Shown: positions 26,101-34,571, counted from the first letter of the stretch. The stretch is 64,000 nucleotides of DNA from Manganibacter manganicus (GCF_002075885.1 NZ_MDET01000056.1:1-64000), one strand, 5' to 3'. Notes: generated by a model from the letters alone, not told the origin. A program made the numbers and translations.

Positions 26101-26702
26101 GGGAGTTCACCAGGCTTGCCGAAGGCGCCAGAGTGGCGGAGGGGCTGGGCCTCGGTCTCTCCATCGTGGACCGCATCGCCCGTGTCCTGCGGCTTGAAAT
26201 CCGGATCTTTTCAGTGGCCGGAAAAGGCACGCGCTTTTCCGTGCTGACTCCGCCTGCTCAGGTGCATGCAGCAGGCCGCGAGACGAATTCTCCCCTTCCC
26301 TCTCGCCCTGGCGCCTCCCTCAACGGGCTGCGCGTCCTGTGCATCGACAACGATACCCGCATTCTGGACGGCATGCGCCTTCTGCTTGAAGGCTGGGGCT
26401 GCAAGGTCGAGACCTTTTCGGGATGGCATGGCTTCGAGGCGTCCCAAAACACGGTTTCAGCGCCGGCCCTCATCCTCGCCGACTATCATCTGGACGACGA
26501 GGACGGTCTCGGCGTGATTGCTAGGCTGCGCGAAATCTATGGGCAGGCAACGCCGGCGATCCTGGTCACCGCGGACCGCTCCAACGAGGTGCGCGCAGCC
26601 GCGGCCGAACAGGATGTGGTTGTCGTCAACAAGCCGCTGAAACCAGCCGTGCTGCGCTCGTTGATGGCGCGCATAAGGCCGCTGGCGCCGGCAGCGGAGT
26701 AG
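23187..26702 (+). CDS. Transporter-fused hybrid histidine kinase (CrbS type)
   Basis: A 1171-residue sensor. The first ~520 residues form a sodium:solute-symporter-like domain with about 13 membrane spans. Then follow a PAS-like domain (about 640-770, ITVFDKDFRLICWNRQYR), a coiled coil (about 770-810), a HisKA domain with the phosphorylation His in AAVGHDILQPLNAARL, an HATPase domain (NAIKYTRRGRV, DSGIGIAGDKLDAVF, GLGLGLSIVDRIARVL) and a C-terminal receiver (LCIDNDTRILDGMRLLLEGW, Asp in LILADYH). This is the layout of CrbS/MxtR, which controls acetate utilisation through a LuxR-type partner, and such a regulator lies convergently nine bases away. The ligand is inferred, not shown. Confidence 0.93.
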   Translation: MGGQSGVHGWFIVIVALAYVTMLFAVASIGDRHAARRGPIASRPYIYSLSLAVYCTSWTFFGSVGLASEHGLEFLSIYVGPIFIFIFGYPLLRRIIRLSKAEKITSIADFLAARYGKSFAVASIATIIATVGTVPYIALQLKSIAGSIGLMVSFYSPGAIANDFVNRDIALLVALLLAVFAVLFGTRHSDATEHQDGLVLAMAVESVIKLTAFLAVGVAISLFLFHRPADLLHAMQANNGVKAAIGYATSPSTWAVTTMLSTCAILMLPRQFYMTIVENRSEKELRTASWLFPLYLVLINLFVIVIAFAGLSVVGNEASADLYVLAVPLFNGRDVLAMIAFVGGLSAATAMVIVESVALSIMISNDLILPLFLRRLLKPAAGEREDWSKVILVIRRAAIFVILLAGYLYYLGMSDNVRLVAFGLISFAAIAQFAPAFVGGLVWRRANARGALLGLLAGILFWAYTLFIPSILPPETSFLVNGPLGITALRPQALFGTSGDPLNHGVLWSLAVNVLFYVLGSLSRSSKPRERIQAAIFAPRAASPMPSLRRFRTNVTVNEIKDTISRYLGVERTERSFQSFELQQGVAISGNAPAGVETIRFSEQLLASAVGSSSARLVLSLLLQRHDRASSKEAFRLLDDASEALQHNRDLLQIALDQMEQGITVFDKDFRLICWNRQYRALFELPDEMGQVGVSLDRILGHLAERGDITPQSRALAFDRLTGFAGPWQLELKSSGRIMELRSNPMPDGGMVATYADISARVEQDQALKAANESLEQRVRSRTAELTLVNEELAQAQKLAEEANLGKTRFLAAVGHDILQPLNAARLYCASLIEKAGRGSTGNAAANIESSLESVENILGAVLDISRLDAGAMKPQETTFPLDGLLRQIDTDFRPLAEERKLDLRIVPSSLSVHTDRNLLRRLVQNLVSNAIKYTRRGRVLVGVRRRGELLEIQVIDSGIGIAGDKLDAVFGEFTRLAEGARVAEGLGLGLSIVDRIARVLRLEIRIFSVAGKGTRFSVLTPPAQVHAAGRETNSPLPSRPGASLNGLRVLCIDNDTRILDGMRLLLEGWGCKVETFSGWHGFEASQNTVSAPALILADYHLDDEDGLGVIARLREIYGQATPAILVTADRSNEVRAAAAEQDVVVVNKPLKPAVLRSLMARIRPLAPAAE

Positions 26703-26711
26703 GCCTTGCGA

Positions 26712-27368
26712 TCAACTCGCCGCCAAAGGATCGTTGCCGATCCTTGCAAGCCGGATCACGGCCTGCGTGCGGCTGTCGACGCCGAGCTTCTGCAAAATCG
26801 CTGATACATGCGCCTTGACGGTAGCTTCGGAGACGTTCAGTTCGAAGGCGATCTGCTTGTTGAGCAGCCCTTCCGCCAACATGCCCAGCACCCTTGTCTG
26901 TTGCGGCGTCAGCGTCTGCAAGCGCCCGATCAGATCGGAAACCTCGGGATCGCCTTCGGTGCCGAGATCGACCCCCACGGGCGCTGCGATATCTCCCGCC
27001 AGCACGGTTTGAACGGCGTGGCGTATTTCGTCCATGCTTGCCGATTTCGAAATGAAGCCGGCCGCGCCAAGTTCCAATGCCCGGCGAATCGTCGCCGCGT
27101 CGTCATGCGCCGAAACCACGACCATGGGCGCGGAGGGGTGCAGGCCTCGCAGCGAGATCAATCCCGACAGGCCGCTCGCACCCGGCATGGATAAATCCAG
27201 CAGCACGAGATCGACATCCTCATTGGCGGAAATCAACGCCTTGGCGCTCTCGAAATCGCCGGCCTCGTGAATTGCGGCAACATCGCCCATGCCGACGAGC
27301 GCTTCTTTCAACGCACCGCGAAAAAGCGGATGATCATCAGCTATTACGAAGGTCAAACCTCCCGGCAC
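26712..27368 (-). CDS. LuxR/NarL-type response regulator (CrbR type)
   Basis: This 218-residue protein has a receiver domain with acidic pocket FVIADDHP, phospho-acceptor Asp in VLLDLSMPG and a switch lysine in GFISKSAS. A C-terminal HTH follows (LTPQQTRVLGMLAEGLLNKQ, EATVKAHVSAILQKLGV). It is the likely partner of the convergent hybrid kinase, as CrbR/ErdR is of CrbS/MxtR; those regulators activate acetyl-CoA synthetase genes. I place the start at the GTG (27368) because GGGAGGGG lies six bases upstream and the receiver begins six residues later. ATGs at 27500 and 27527 would add long unconserved tails. Confidence 0.9.
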   Translation of the reverse strand: MPGGLTFVIADDHPLFRGALKEALVGMGDVAAIHEAGDFESAKALISANEDVDLVLLDLSMPGASGLSGLISLRGLHPSAPMVVVSAHDDAATIRRALELGAAGFISKSASMDEIRHAVQTVLAGDIAAPVGVDLGTEGDPEVSDLIGRLQTLTPQQTRVLGMLAEGLLNKQIAFELNVSEATVKAHVSAILQKLGVDSRTQAVIRLARIGNDPLAAS

Positions 27369-27550
27369 TCTTTCCCCTCCCTGACCCGTTTTTGCGTTCT
27401 GATTGGGCTGGTAGCCCGAAACTACGCAGCGACCGCCGGATTTTTCAAGCGCAAACACCATTTTAGGCGGCTTGCCAACATCATCCGGCGACGGCAGCAT
27501 CTCAACAATGGCCGCCAACAATGTCACAACAATCGGTATTTACGGCTAAC

Positions 27551-28402
27551 TCAATAAAAACTCACGGGAAAATAGCGCAGATAAAGCTCTGAGAACGTCC
27601 CCTTTGCCGTCAATGCCTGAAGCGCATAGTTCAGTGCATTTGCAAGGTCGGGATTGTCGGCCTTGACCGCGATTGCCATGCCCGTGCCAAGATATTCCGG
27701 CGCCAGATAGGGGCCTCCGGCAAAGCGGCAGCAGCCTTTGGCCTGATCGCCGGCAAGCCAGAAGGAAAGGCGCATGCCGTCGCCGAAAATCGCATCGGTC
27801 TTGCCGCTTTCAAGACTCTGGTAAAGCTCGTTCGCCTCAGCATAGGTGACAATATCGAAATTGGCGAAATAAGCCCGCAACATACGCTCATGCGCGGTAT
27901 CGGCCTGCACACCGATTTTTTTGCCCTTCAATGCATCGAAGACCGGCTGCCTCGGCTGCCCGCCTTTACGGACGACAAAACGCGCCGGAAATTGCAGATA
28001 TGAGCGGGAAAAGGCGTATTTCTCGCGCGACTTAGCGGTGACGGCCAGTCCAGCGATTACCGCCTCGCCTTCGCCCTCTTGCAGTGCGCTGTCGAGTTCA
28101 TCCCAAGGCAGCGCCTGGATCTGGCATTTCCCGGCCAGCTCAAGTTCCGCGCAAATGGCGCGGGCGAGATCGACATGAAACCCGGTCAGCCGACCGGCAG
28201 AATCGAGAAAATTGAAAGGTGGGAAATCGGTCGTCGTCAAAAATCTGAGGCGAGGTAAAGCGGTCAGGTTCGGCTTAGGCAATCTTTCCGTGGCGTTCCA
28301 GAACAAAGGTATATCTGGCCCAGTACCGGACTTCGCCGCAGAAACTGCGGGCACGGTCAGAATCGCCGCGGCAAGCATGATGACAATCCACAAAGCCCGC
28401 AA
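27551..28402 (-). CDS. Periplasmic amino acid-type substrate-binding protein
   Basis: This 283-residue family 3 solute-binding protein has a cleavable signal peptide (hydrophobic residues 4-20, VSA-A site about residue 22). It has FTTTDFPPFNFLD-like ligand-cleft entry (here FLTTTDFPPFNFL), GFHVDLARAICAELE, and the second-lobe DALKGKKIGVQADTAHERML. No permease or ATPase gene is adjacent, so it is an orphan: it may serve a distant ABC transporter or act in sensing. It is divergent from the membrane glycosyltransferase and downstream of the LuxR-type regulator. Confidence 0.85.
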   Translation of the reverse strand: MRALWIVIMLAAAILTVPAVSAAKSGTGPDIPLFWNATERLPKPNLTALPRLRFLTTTDFPPFNFLDSAGRLTGFHVDLARAICAELELAGKCQIQALPWDELDSALQEGEGEAVIAGLAVTAKSREKYAFSRSYLQFPARFVVRKGGQPRQPVFDALKGKKIGVQADTAHERMLRAYFANFDIVTYAEANELYQSLESGKTDAIFGDGMRLSFWLAGDQAKGCCRFAGGPYLAPEYLGTGMAIAVKADNPDLANALNYALQALTAKGTFSELYLRYFPVSFY

Positions 28403-28687
28403 ACCGCCATTCCTTTCTCAAGCTTCGTTTTGTTACGAAACCGATGCAGGCACAATGCTTTTTGGTTTCAACGATGCAATTTCGCGTTATTGTTTGAGAA
28501 CTGAACACGAAAAGGAGAGGTATCCCGCCAAAAGCAGGCGGTTCCATACCGAACTGATACCGCCGTCGACTCTTAAAAGCCGAAAGGGCAACCGGCAAGA
28601 GTCGATGGTCGACAACACAGGCAGTCCGGATCAGGCAATGCGGAATGCCGGCGCGAAGGGGTTCGCGTTCAAAATTGGGGCATTGGA

Positions 28688-30667
28688 ATGCAACCATCTG
28701 ACGGTGGCAATGGGCTTGCGTTGCCAGAGATAGAATGGCGCGCATCTGGACGAGTGGCGCGCCCCGACAGGCACGAATATGCGACCGGCCTGACCGAAAT
28801 ATTCTTTCCGGAACTCGCGGAATGGGGATCAGTCCTGCTCAGGCTTGCCGTTCCCTATAGTGTGGCGCTCGACATCGCCATGCAGGCGCGTGAACAACAA
28901 TGTTCTTATCAATACATGCTTGTCGCTTCGGGTCTTCTGACCTCAGCGAACCTTACCCGCGCCATTGCCGAAGACCTTGGCCTCGCATTCATAGATGTGA
29001 TCGACCCTGAGCGACTGGTGATCGGTGAAGATCATGCGGCCAACCTATTGCGCGGGCGCCACGGGCGGGTTCCAGTCAAACTTCTGGAAAAAAATGGTAT
29101 TGTTTCTTTCCTGATCACACCGGAAGCCATCGACCTTAACCGGATGCGCGCATGGATCGCCGCCCATCCGGGTCTGACCGGGCGCCTCAGAATGGTTGAG
29201 CCCAACCAGTTGCGAAAGGCGGTTCTTTCCAATGCCCGGCCTGCGCTGTTGCAAAAGGCCATCAACGGCCTGTTCGAGAGCAGTCCGAAAATGTCGGCCC
29301 GCATCGTCGCCAATGCCTGGCAAGGGACTGTGCTGGGCATCATCATGGCCCTCCTTCCGGTCGGGCTGGTGCTTTCCCCCGACATGGTTCTTGGTGTTCT
29401 GCACGTCGTGGCGACATTCTTCTTTTTTCTATGCGTCGCCTTGCGTTTCGCCGCCCTCGCGTCCGTGGGGACCGCTCCGCCTGCACGACACCAAATTCCC
29501 ATTCCAGAGGGCGAGGTTCCGGTCTATGCGGTGCTGGTCGCCCTCTATAAGGAAGCCGACATCGTTCCCGATCTGCTGATCGCACTCGACCGCATTACGT
29601 GGCCACGCGGCCGTCTTGAGATCAAACTCGTATGCGAGGCCAGCGACCATGCGACACTGGCGGTAATCAACTCCGTCGATCTGCCTCCTCACATCGAAGT
29701 CATTGAAGTGCCGGCGGCGGAACCGAGGACCAAACCCAAGGCTTTGGCTTATGCCCTATCGCTGACCAATGCCGAGTTCGTTGCACTGTATGACGCCGAG
29801 GACTGGCCGGATCCGCTGCAATTGGCCGAAGCCTGGCAGCGCTTTTCTGCGGCCGGGCCGAAATTGGCTGTTCTGCAGGCGCCACTGGAAATCTCCAATC
29901 GCCATCAAGGGCCGCTGGCCCGCATGTTTGCTTTCGAATATGCGGGCCTGTTCCGCGCCCTGCTGCCATGGCTTTCACGCAACCGGCTCGCATTGCCATT
30001 GGGTGGAACATCCAACCATTTCCGCATGGCTGCCCTGCGCGCGGTCGGTGGGTGTGATCCGTTCAATGTGACCGAAGACGCAGACCTTGGCATGCGGCTC
30101 GCCCGCTTCGGCTATCGCGCGGAAACGATTTCGAGACCAACCTATGAAGCGGCTCCCACCCGCTTCGCCGTTTGGCTGCCACAACGCACGCGATGGTTCA
30201 AAGGCTGGGGGCAAACCTGGCTCGTACACATGCGCAACCCATGGCAACTTTACACCGATCTCGGCCTTAAATCCTTCATCGTGTTGCAGGCGCTGCTTGC
30301 GGGCATGCTGATTTCCGCCTTGCTTCACCCACTGTTGCTCGCCACATTCGCCATCGTAGCCACCCAAATGCTCATGGCCCATCCAACCGGATATCTGCAT
30401 TCTGTGCTGTTCGTCATCGACACGGCCAATATCGTATGCGGATATCTGTCCTTTCTGCTGCTTGGCTGGCAGACGCTTTCCAGAGAAGAAAGGCATGGCT
30501 TCTGGCTGACGGTGGTTTTGACTCCCTTTTACTGGGCCATGCTCTCGTTCGCAGGCTGGCGGGCAGTATGGCAATTGTGGCGCGAGCCACACCACTGGGA
30601 AAAGACCCCGCATGAGGCTGTGATTATCGCGCCGCCCGCCTCTGGCGGTCCCTCAAGGCAGATGTAG
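28688..30667 (+). CDS. Membrane family 2 glycosyltransferase with MshEN-like head
   Basis: A 659-residue protein. Residues about 60-170 (AREQQCSYQYMLVASGLLTS...) resemble the MshEN/GspE N-terminal domain, which in other proteins binds c-di-GMP. Two membrane spans (about 208-255) come before a processive-type GT2 domain with DAEDWPDP, TEDADLGMRLAR and the QRTRWFKGWGQT signature (Q/RxxRW). C-terminal membrane spans follow (about 520-640). It probably exports a polysaccharide while making it, but the polymer is unknown and no partner genes adjoin. c-di-GMP control is inferred from the head domain only. Confidence 0.88.
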   Translation: MQPSDGGNGLALPEIEWRASGRVARPDRHEYATGLTEIFFPELAEWGSVLLRLAVPYSVALDIAMQAREQQCSYQYMLVASGLLTSANLTRAIAEDLGLAFIDVIDPERLVIGEDHAANLLRGRHGRVPVKLLEKNGIVSFLITPEAIDLNRMRAWIAAHPGLTGRLRMVEPNQLRKAVLSNARPALLQKAINGLFESSPKMSARIVANAWQGTVLGIIMALLPVGLVLSPDMVLGVLHVVATFFFFLCVALRFAALASVGTAPPARHQIPIPEGEVPVYAVLVALYKEADIVPDLLIALDRITWPRGRLEIKLVCEASDHATLAVINSVDLPPHIEVIEVPAAEPRTKPKALAYALSLTNAEFVALYDAEDWPDPLQLAEAWQRFSAAGPKLAVLQAPLEISNRHQGPLARMFAFEYAGLFRALLPWLSRNRLALPLGGTSNHFRMAALRAVGGCDPFNVTEDADLGMRLARFGYRAETISRPTYEAAPTRFAVWLPQRTRWFKGWGQTWLVHMRNPWQLYTDLGLKSFIVLQALLAGMLISALLHPLLLATFAIVATQMLMAHPTGYLHSVLFVIDTANIVCGYLSFLLLGWQTLSREERHGFWLTVVLTPFYWAMLSFAGWRAVWQLWREPHHWEKTPHEAVIIAPPASGGPSRQM

Positions 30668-30680
30668 GTTCTGCCATTCA

Positions 30681-31607
30681 CTATCCTGCGAAAAGCAAGC
30701 CCTCGCCGATAATCTTGTCATCTTCCTTGCCGATGGCATCGAGATCGCGCCCTTCATAGGGAAGCGACAAGAGAAGGCGTCGGATCGCGCCAATTCGAGC
30801 GCGGCGCTTGTCATTGGCGCGCAAGATAATCCACGGAGCAAACTCCATATGGGAGCGCTGGATCATCAAATCGCGAGCGGCGGTATAATCATCCCAGCGA
30901 TTTATGCCGGCAATGTCAATCGGTGAGAATTTCCAGTTCTTGAGTTTGCTGTGGCGCCGGTCATGAAAACGCTTCAACTGCGTCTCACGTCCAATGTTCA
31001 GCCAGAATTTAAAGAAATAAATACCCTCATTGTGAATCATACGCTCGAAATGCGGCACTTCCTCGAGGAACCGATCATATTCGGCAGGCGTACAGAATCC
31101 CATGACCGGTTCGACGCCGGCGCGATTGTACCATGAGCGATCGAAGGTGACGAACTCGCCCGCTGTCGGGAAATGCGCGACATAGCGCTGGAAATACCAC
31201 TGGCCGCGCTCGGTTTCGGTAGGCTTCGGCAGGGCCACGTTGCGGGCGCTGCGCGGGTTCAGATATTGCCGGATGACGAAGATGGTGCCGCCCTTGCCAG
31301 CCGCATCGCGTCCCTCGAACAAGGCGATGACACGCTTGCCGGTCGCCTGCAGCCATGCCTGCGCCTTGACCAGTTCGATCTGCAAAGCTTTCAGCGCATC
31401 CTCGTAATCACCCCGCTTCATCTTCTTGTCGTAGGGATAGCCACCGGCCGTAAGCTTATGATCGTCGACCCATCGCGGCAGATCGGGATCGTCGATGTCG
31501 AAACTGTGCGCCTTGCCGCCAATCACGACCTTCAAGACGGGCGTATCCGCTATAGCCTCCGGAGTCCCCGCGACCGCTTCATCCACCACGAGCTTTTTCT
31601 TTTTCAT
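30681..31607 (-). CDS. ppk2: Polyphosphate kinase 2
   Basis: It transfers phosphate between polyphosphate and nucleotides. The 308-residue class I PPK2 has the Walker A motif FEGRDAAGKGG, the lid segment RNVALPKPTETERGQWYFQRYV, and the Walker B region FDRSWYNRAGVEPVMGF. It often favours making GTP or ATP from polyphosphate; the direction cannot be read from sequence. It is divergent from phoR with 82 bases between starts, linking it by position to phosphate control. Confidence 0.95.
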   Translation of the reverse strand: MKKKKLVVDEAVAGTPEAIADTPVLKVVIGGKAHSFDIDDPDLPRWVDDHKLTAGGYPYDKKMKRGDYEDALKALQIELVKAQAWLQATGKRVIALFEGRDAAGKGGTIFVIRQYLNPRSARNVALPKPTETERGQWYFQRYVAHFPTAGEFVTFDRSWYNRAGVEPVMGFCTPAEYDRFLEEVPHFERMIHNEGIYFFKFWLNIGRETQLKRFHDRRHSKLKNWKFSPIDIAGINRWDDYTAARDLMIQRSHMEFAPWIILRANDKRRARIGAIRRLLLSLPYEGRDLDAIGKEDDKIIGEGLLFAG

Positions 31608-31689
31608 TCAAACAACCTTTTTCGTCGTCACATGCATGCTATGTGGACCCAGATTATCGGTCCAGAGCCAATTGGGACGATCAACGGGT

Positions 31690-32961
31690 ATGGGGATGGC
31701 GCGCACGGCCGATCAGGAACGCGGCAGAATAAGACAGTCACTCGACCGCATCTGGCATAGCCGCTGGTTGTTGGGTGCCGGGCTCGCGGCAGTCCTGCTG
31801 GTCTATGCCTTTGCCGGCGAGTCCGTTTCCATGCTGGCTTTGACGCTGGCCGCGCTGTTCATTGCCGCGGCGGCGTGGCCTGTCGATCAGGACAAAGCGT
31901 CGGCAGATCGCGCAGCCGTCATCGAAGCCGGTGCTCTGAAAAGTCTCTCCGGTGAGTATCTGGCTGCTGCGATCACCGATCCGCTGATCGTGTTCGACAA
32001 CAACGCAACCATCATCCATGCCAATGCCGCCGCAACCAACACTTTCCGGTTGGCGACCGGCATGTCACTGGCACTCAAATTCCGCGCACCCGAAGTTCAG
32101 GCACTTATCGAGAGGGTGCTTTCGGGCGAAGCCACCTCCGGTAGTGTCGAAACGTCCAGCAAACTGCCGGTCGAGCGTGTTTACCGGATGAGCGTTTCTG
32201 CGGTTGGCCACGATACCGCGCTCTATCTCATGATCTGCAAGGATCAGAGCGAAGCCCGACGCATCGACCGCATGCGCGCCGATTTCATTGCCAACGCCAG
32301 CCATGAGATGCGCACGCCGCTGGCATCCATCGCCGGTTTCATCGAGACCCTGCGCGGCCCCGCACGTGACGACGCCAAGGCACGCGAGCAGTTCCTACAG
32401 ATCATGCAGGACCAGACGCGGCGCATGTCGCGGCTGATCGACGATCTGCTGTCCCTGTCCAGACTGGAAATGAAGCCGCATCTGACATTCGAAGCCCAAG
32501 TCGATATCGCGAAGATCATCGAGACTGTCATCGCCTCCCTAACACCGCAGGCGACCGAGAACGGCGTCGCTATCGAACGCGATTTCTCCGACGGATCTTT
32601 CGAGCTTGCCGGCAACCGGGATGAGTTGTTTCAGGTCTTCGAGAACCTCCTTGAAAACGCGTGCAAATATGGTCGATCCGGTGGCCGGGTGGTGGTATCG
32701 ATCCGTCGCAGTGAAGGCGCGGCCGAACCCGAAATAATCGTGACGGTGCGCGACTTTGGCCCCGGCATCGCTGAAGAACATATTCCGCGCGTCACGGAGC
32801 GATTTTATCGGATCGACGCGGAAACCAGCCACGCCCGCAAAGGCACAGGACTTGGCCTCGCCATCGTCAAACATATCCTCACGCGCCATGAGGCCCGGCT
32901 GTCAATAGAATCGGAACTCGGCAAAGGCGCGGCTTTCACCGTGCATCTGCCTGTCCGCTAA
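31690..32961 (+). CDS. phoR: Phosphate regulon sensor kinase PhoR
   Basis: A 423-residue histidine kinase with two N-terminal membrane spans (about residues 24-65), a PAS-like domain (about 90-180, AAAITDPLIVFDNNATIIHAN), a HisKA box ADFIANASHEMRTPLASIAGF, and an HATPase domain with NLLENACKYG, RDFGPGIAEEHIP and GTGLGLAIVKHIL. The kinase sequence and the following phoU support PhoR over other EnvZ-like kinases. The start is ATG 31690 or 31696; the frame open to 31495 runs antisense to ppk2. The cognate phoB is not in the window. Confidence 0.85.
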   Translation: MGMARTADQERGRIRQSLDRIWHSRWLLGAGLAAVLLVYAFAGESVSMLALTLAALFIAAAAWPVDQDKASADRAAVIEAGALKSLSGEYLAAAITDPLIVFDNNATIIHANAAATNTFRLATGMSLALKFRAPEVQALIERVLSGEATSGSVETSSKLPVERVYRMSVSAVGHDTALYLMICKDQSEARRIDRMRADFIANASHEMRTPLASIAGFIETLRGPARDDAKAREQFLQIMQDQTRRMSRLIDDLLSLSRLEMKPHLTFEAQVDIAKIIETVIASLTPQATENGVAIERDFSDGSFELAGNRDELFQVFENLLENACKYGRSGGRVVVSIRRSEGAAEPEIIVTVRDFGPGIAEEHIPRVTERFYRIDAETSHARKGTGLGLAIVKHILTRHEARLSIESELGKGAAFTVHLPVR

Positions 32962-33065
32962 GGCACGATTGCCTTTGCCGGAGATCCTTCGCCATATTGT
33001 CATGGAGTTGGCGTATCAGCGCTGATCGATAACCGGCAGGCCGATTCGTCGGGAGGAACCCGCTC

Positions 33066-33788
33066 ATGCAGCCCATGCATACCGTCAGCGCCTATGACGA
33101 TGAACTGAAATATCTCGCCAGGCGGATTGCCTCCATGGGCGGCCATGCCGAGCGCATGGTCGAGCAGGCGATTACCGCTCTCGTCAGTGCCGACACACGT
33201 CTCGCCCAGAAGGTCGTCCGCGACGATCCGATACTTGATGAAAGCCAGCGTGACATTGATGAAAAAGCCGTTAGCGTGATAGCCAGGCGACAGCCCATGG
33301 CACGAGACCTGCGCGAAGTCATTGGCGCGATCCGCATCTCGGCCGATCTTGAACGTATCGGCGACCTGGCCAAGAACGTCGCCAAGCGGGTTGTAGCCGC
33401 CACCGAAGGCCAGCAGCCTGTCAGCCTTTTTCGCGGCATCGAGGCGCTGGCCGATCTGGCGCTCTCGCAACTCAAGGAGGTGCTGGATGTTTATGCGTCA
33501 CGCGAAGTGACCAAACTCGGTTTCATACGCGACCACGACGACGATATCGACGCCATGTATACATCGCTATTCCGCGAATTACTGACCTACATGATGGAGG
33601 ATCCGCGCAACATTACGCCCTGCACGCATCTTTTGTTCTGTGCCAAAAATGTCGAGCGCATCGGCGATCATGCCACTAACATTGCCGAAACGATCTACCA
33701 CATCGTCACTGGCGAGCAAATGGCGAATGAACGTCCCAAGGGCGACAAGACGGACCGCGTCACAGCGTCCCTGTTGCTGCCGAAATAG
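33066..33788 (+). CDS. phoU: Phosphate transport regulator PhoU
   Basis: This 240-residue all-helical protein is made of two PhoU repeats. The metal-binding acidic motifs occur in both: DLERIGDLAKNVAK and NVERIGDHATNIAE. PhoU connects the Pst transporter to PhoR and keeps the Pho regulon off when phosphate is plentiful. GGGAGGA precedes the ATG. It follows phoR by about 100 bases, with none of the usual pstSCAB genes between and no phoB after it. Confidence 0.95.
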   Translation: MQPMHTVSAYDDELKYLARRIASMGGHAERMVEQAITALVSADTRLAQKVVRDDPILDESQRDIDEKAVSVIARRQPMARDLREVIGAIRISADLERIGDLAKNVAKRVVAATEGQQPVSLFRGIEALADLALSQLKEVLDVYASREVTKLGFIRDHDDDIDAMYTSLFRELLTYMMEDPRNITPCTHLLFCAKNVERIGDHATNIAETIYHIVTGEQMANERPKGDKTDRVTASLLLPK

Positions 33789-33813
33789 CGGCTATCATTT
33801 CCGAAAAGACAGA

Positions 33814-33839
33814 GGCCAGGCATGTTCCCATGCCCGGCC
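33814..33839. terminator. Hairpin between convergent phoU and gcrA
   Basis: GGCCAGGCATG (33814-33824) pairs with CATGCCCGGCC (33829-33839) over a four-base loop, with one mismatch. Lying between convergent genes it may act as a shared terminator, although the T-tract is weak on both strands. Confidence 0.45.
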
Positions 33840-33875
33840 TTGCCATATGGTTTCGAATCCAACCAGGCCGTGCGC

Positions 33876-34394
33876 TCAGCGGCTCCGACGCCTCTCCGCG
33901 GCCGGCTGGAAAGCAAGCTTGGAATGATAGGTACAATATGGTCCGCTTTCGGCAGTGTCGTTGCCGCAGAAATGGAATTCTTCCGACAGCGGATCGCCGT
34001 TCGGCCATTTACAGGTCCGTTCGGTAAGTTCAACAAGCCGCAAATGGCGTGAAATCGGCAGCACGACATTCTCAACAGGCCGCGTATACTGGCGCGCTGC
34101 CGGCTCGGCATCGAGTTGCATCTGCAATGCCGTAGCGCCGATCGTAGCAGTCACCTGACGCGGCGAGCTTGCACGCGATACGGTTCTTGCCACGCTGGCA
34201 CCTGCGGAAGAAGCCTTCTTCTGACGCGGCGGAGTTGTGCTGGCACGGCCGCGCCCTGACAACTTCAGGCGATGTACCTTGCCGATGACGGCATTGCGGC
34301 TGACGCCGCCAAGTTGGGCGGCAATCTGACTTGCGCTCAAGCCTTCCGACCACAACTTCCGCAAGAGTTCGACCCGTTCGTCAGTCCAGTTCAT
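33876..34394 (-). CDS. gcrA: Cell-cycle transcription regulator GcrA
   Basis: A 172-residue alphaproteobacterial cell-cycle regulator that works with sigma-70 RNA polymerase at promoters carrying GANTC sites methylated by CcrM. The N-terminal helix-turn-helix MNWTDERVELLRKLWSEGLS with SRNAVIGKVHRLKLSGR is diagnostic. The C-terminal module (ERTCKWPNGDP...FCGN, YCTYHSKLAF) has conserved cysteines and contacts the polymerase. AGGAG lies about ten bases before the ATG; the longer frame to 34466 is unsupported. Three GANTC sites lie in its upstream region. Confidence 0.95.
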   Translation of the reverse strand: MNWTDERVELLRKLWSEGLSASQIAAQLGGVSRNAVIGKVHRLKLSGRGRASTTPPRQKKASSAGASVARTVSRASSPRQVTATIGATALQMQLDAEPAARQYTRPVENVVLPISRHLRLVELTERTCKWPNGDPLSEEFHFCGNDTAESGPYCTYHSKLAFQPAAERRRSR

Positions 34395-34534
34395 AAGACT
34401 GCACTCCTGTTTAGCATGCGGCGGGCAGAATCCATTCCCGTTCCCGATCTTCATCGGGTACACCACATATACGCAGTGATGAGGTCCGCCGCACGAAATC
34501 TAGCAATTTCGGATCTATAACTACCTTATCGGTG

Positions 34535-34571
34535 GACTCCGTGACAAGAGTCCGAACGGCAACACCGATTC
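34535..34571. promoter_or_regulatory. Cluster of three CcrM GANTC sites
   Basis: GACTC (34535-34539), GAGTC (34548-34552) and GATTC (34567-34571) fall within 37 bases in the gcrA-argD interval. In Caulobacter and relatives such sites mark GcrA/CcrM-controlled promoters, so they could govern gcrA itself or argD. The sites are seen directly; regulation is inference. Confidence 0.5.
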
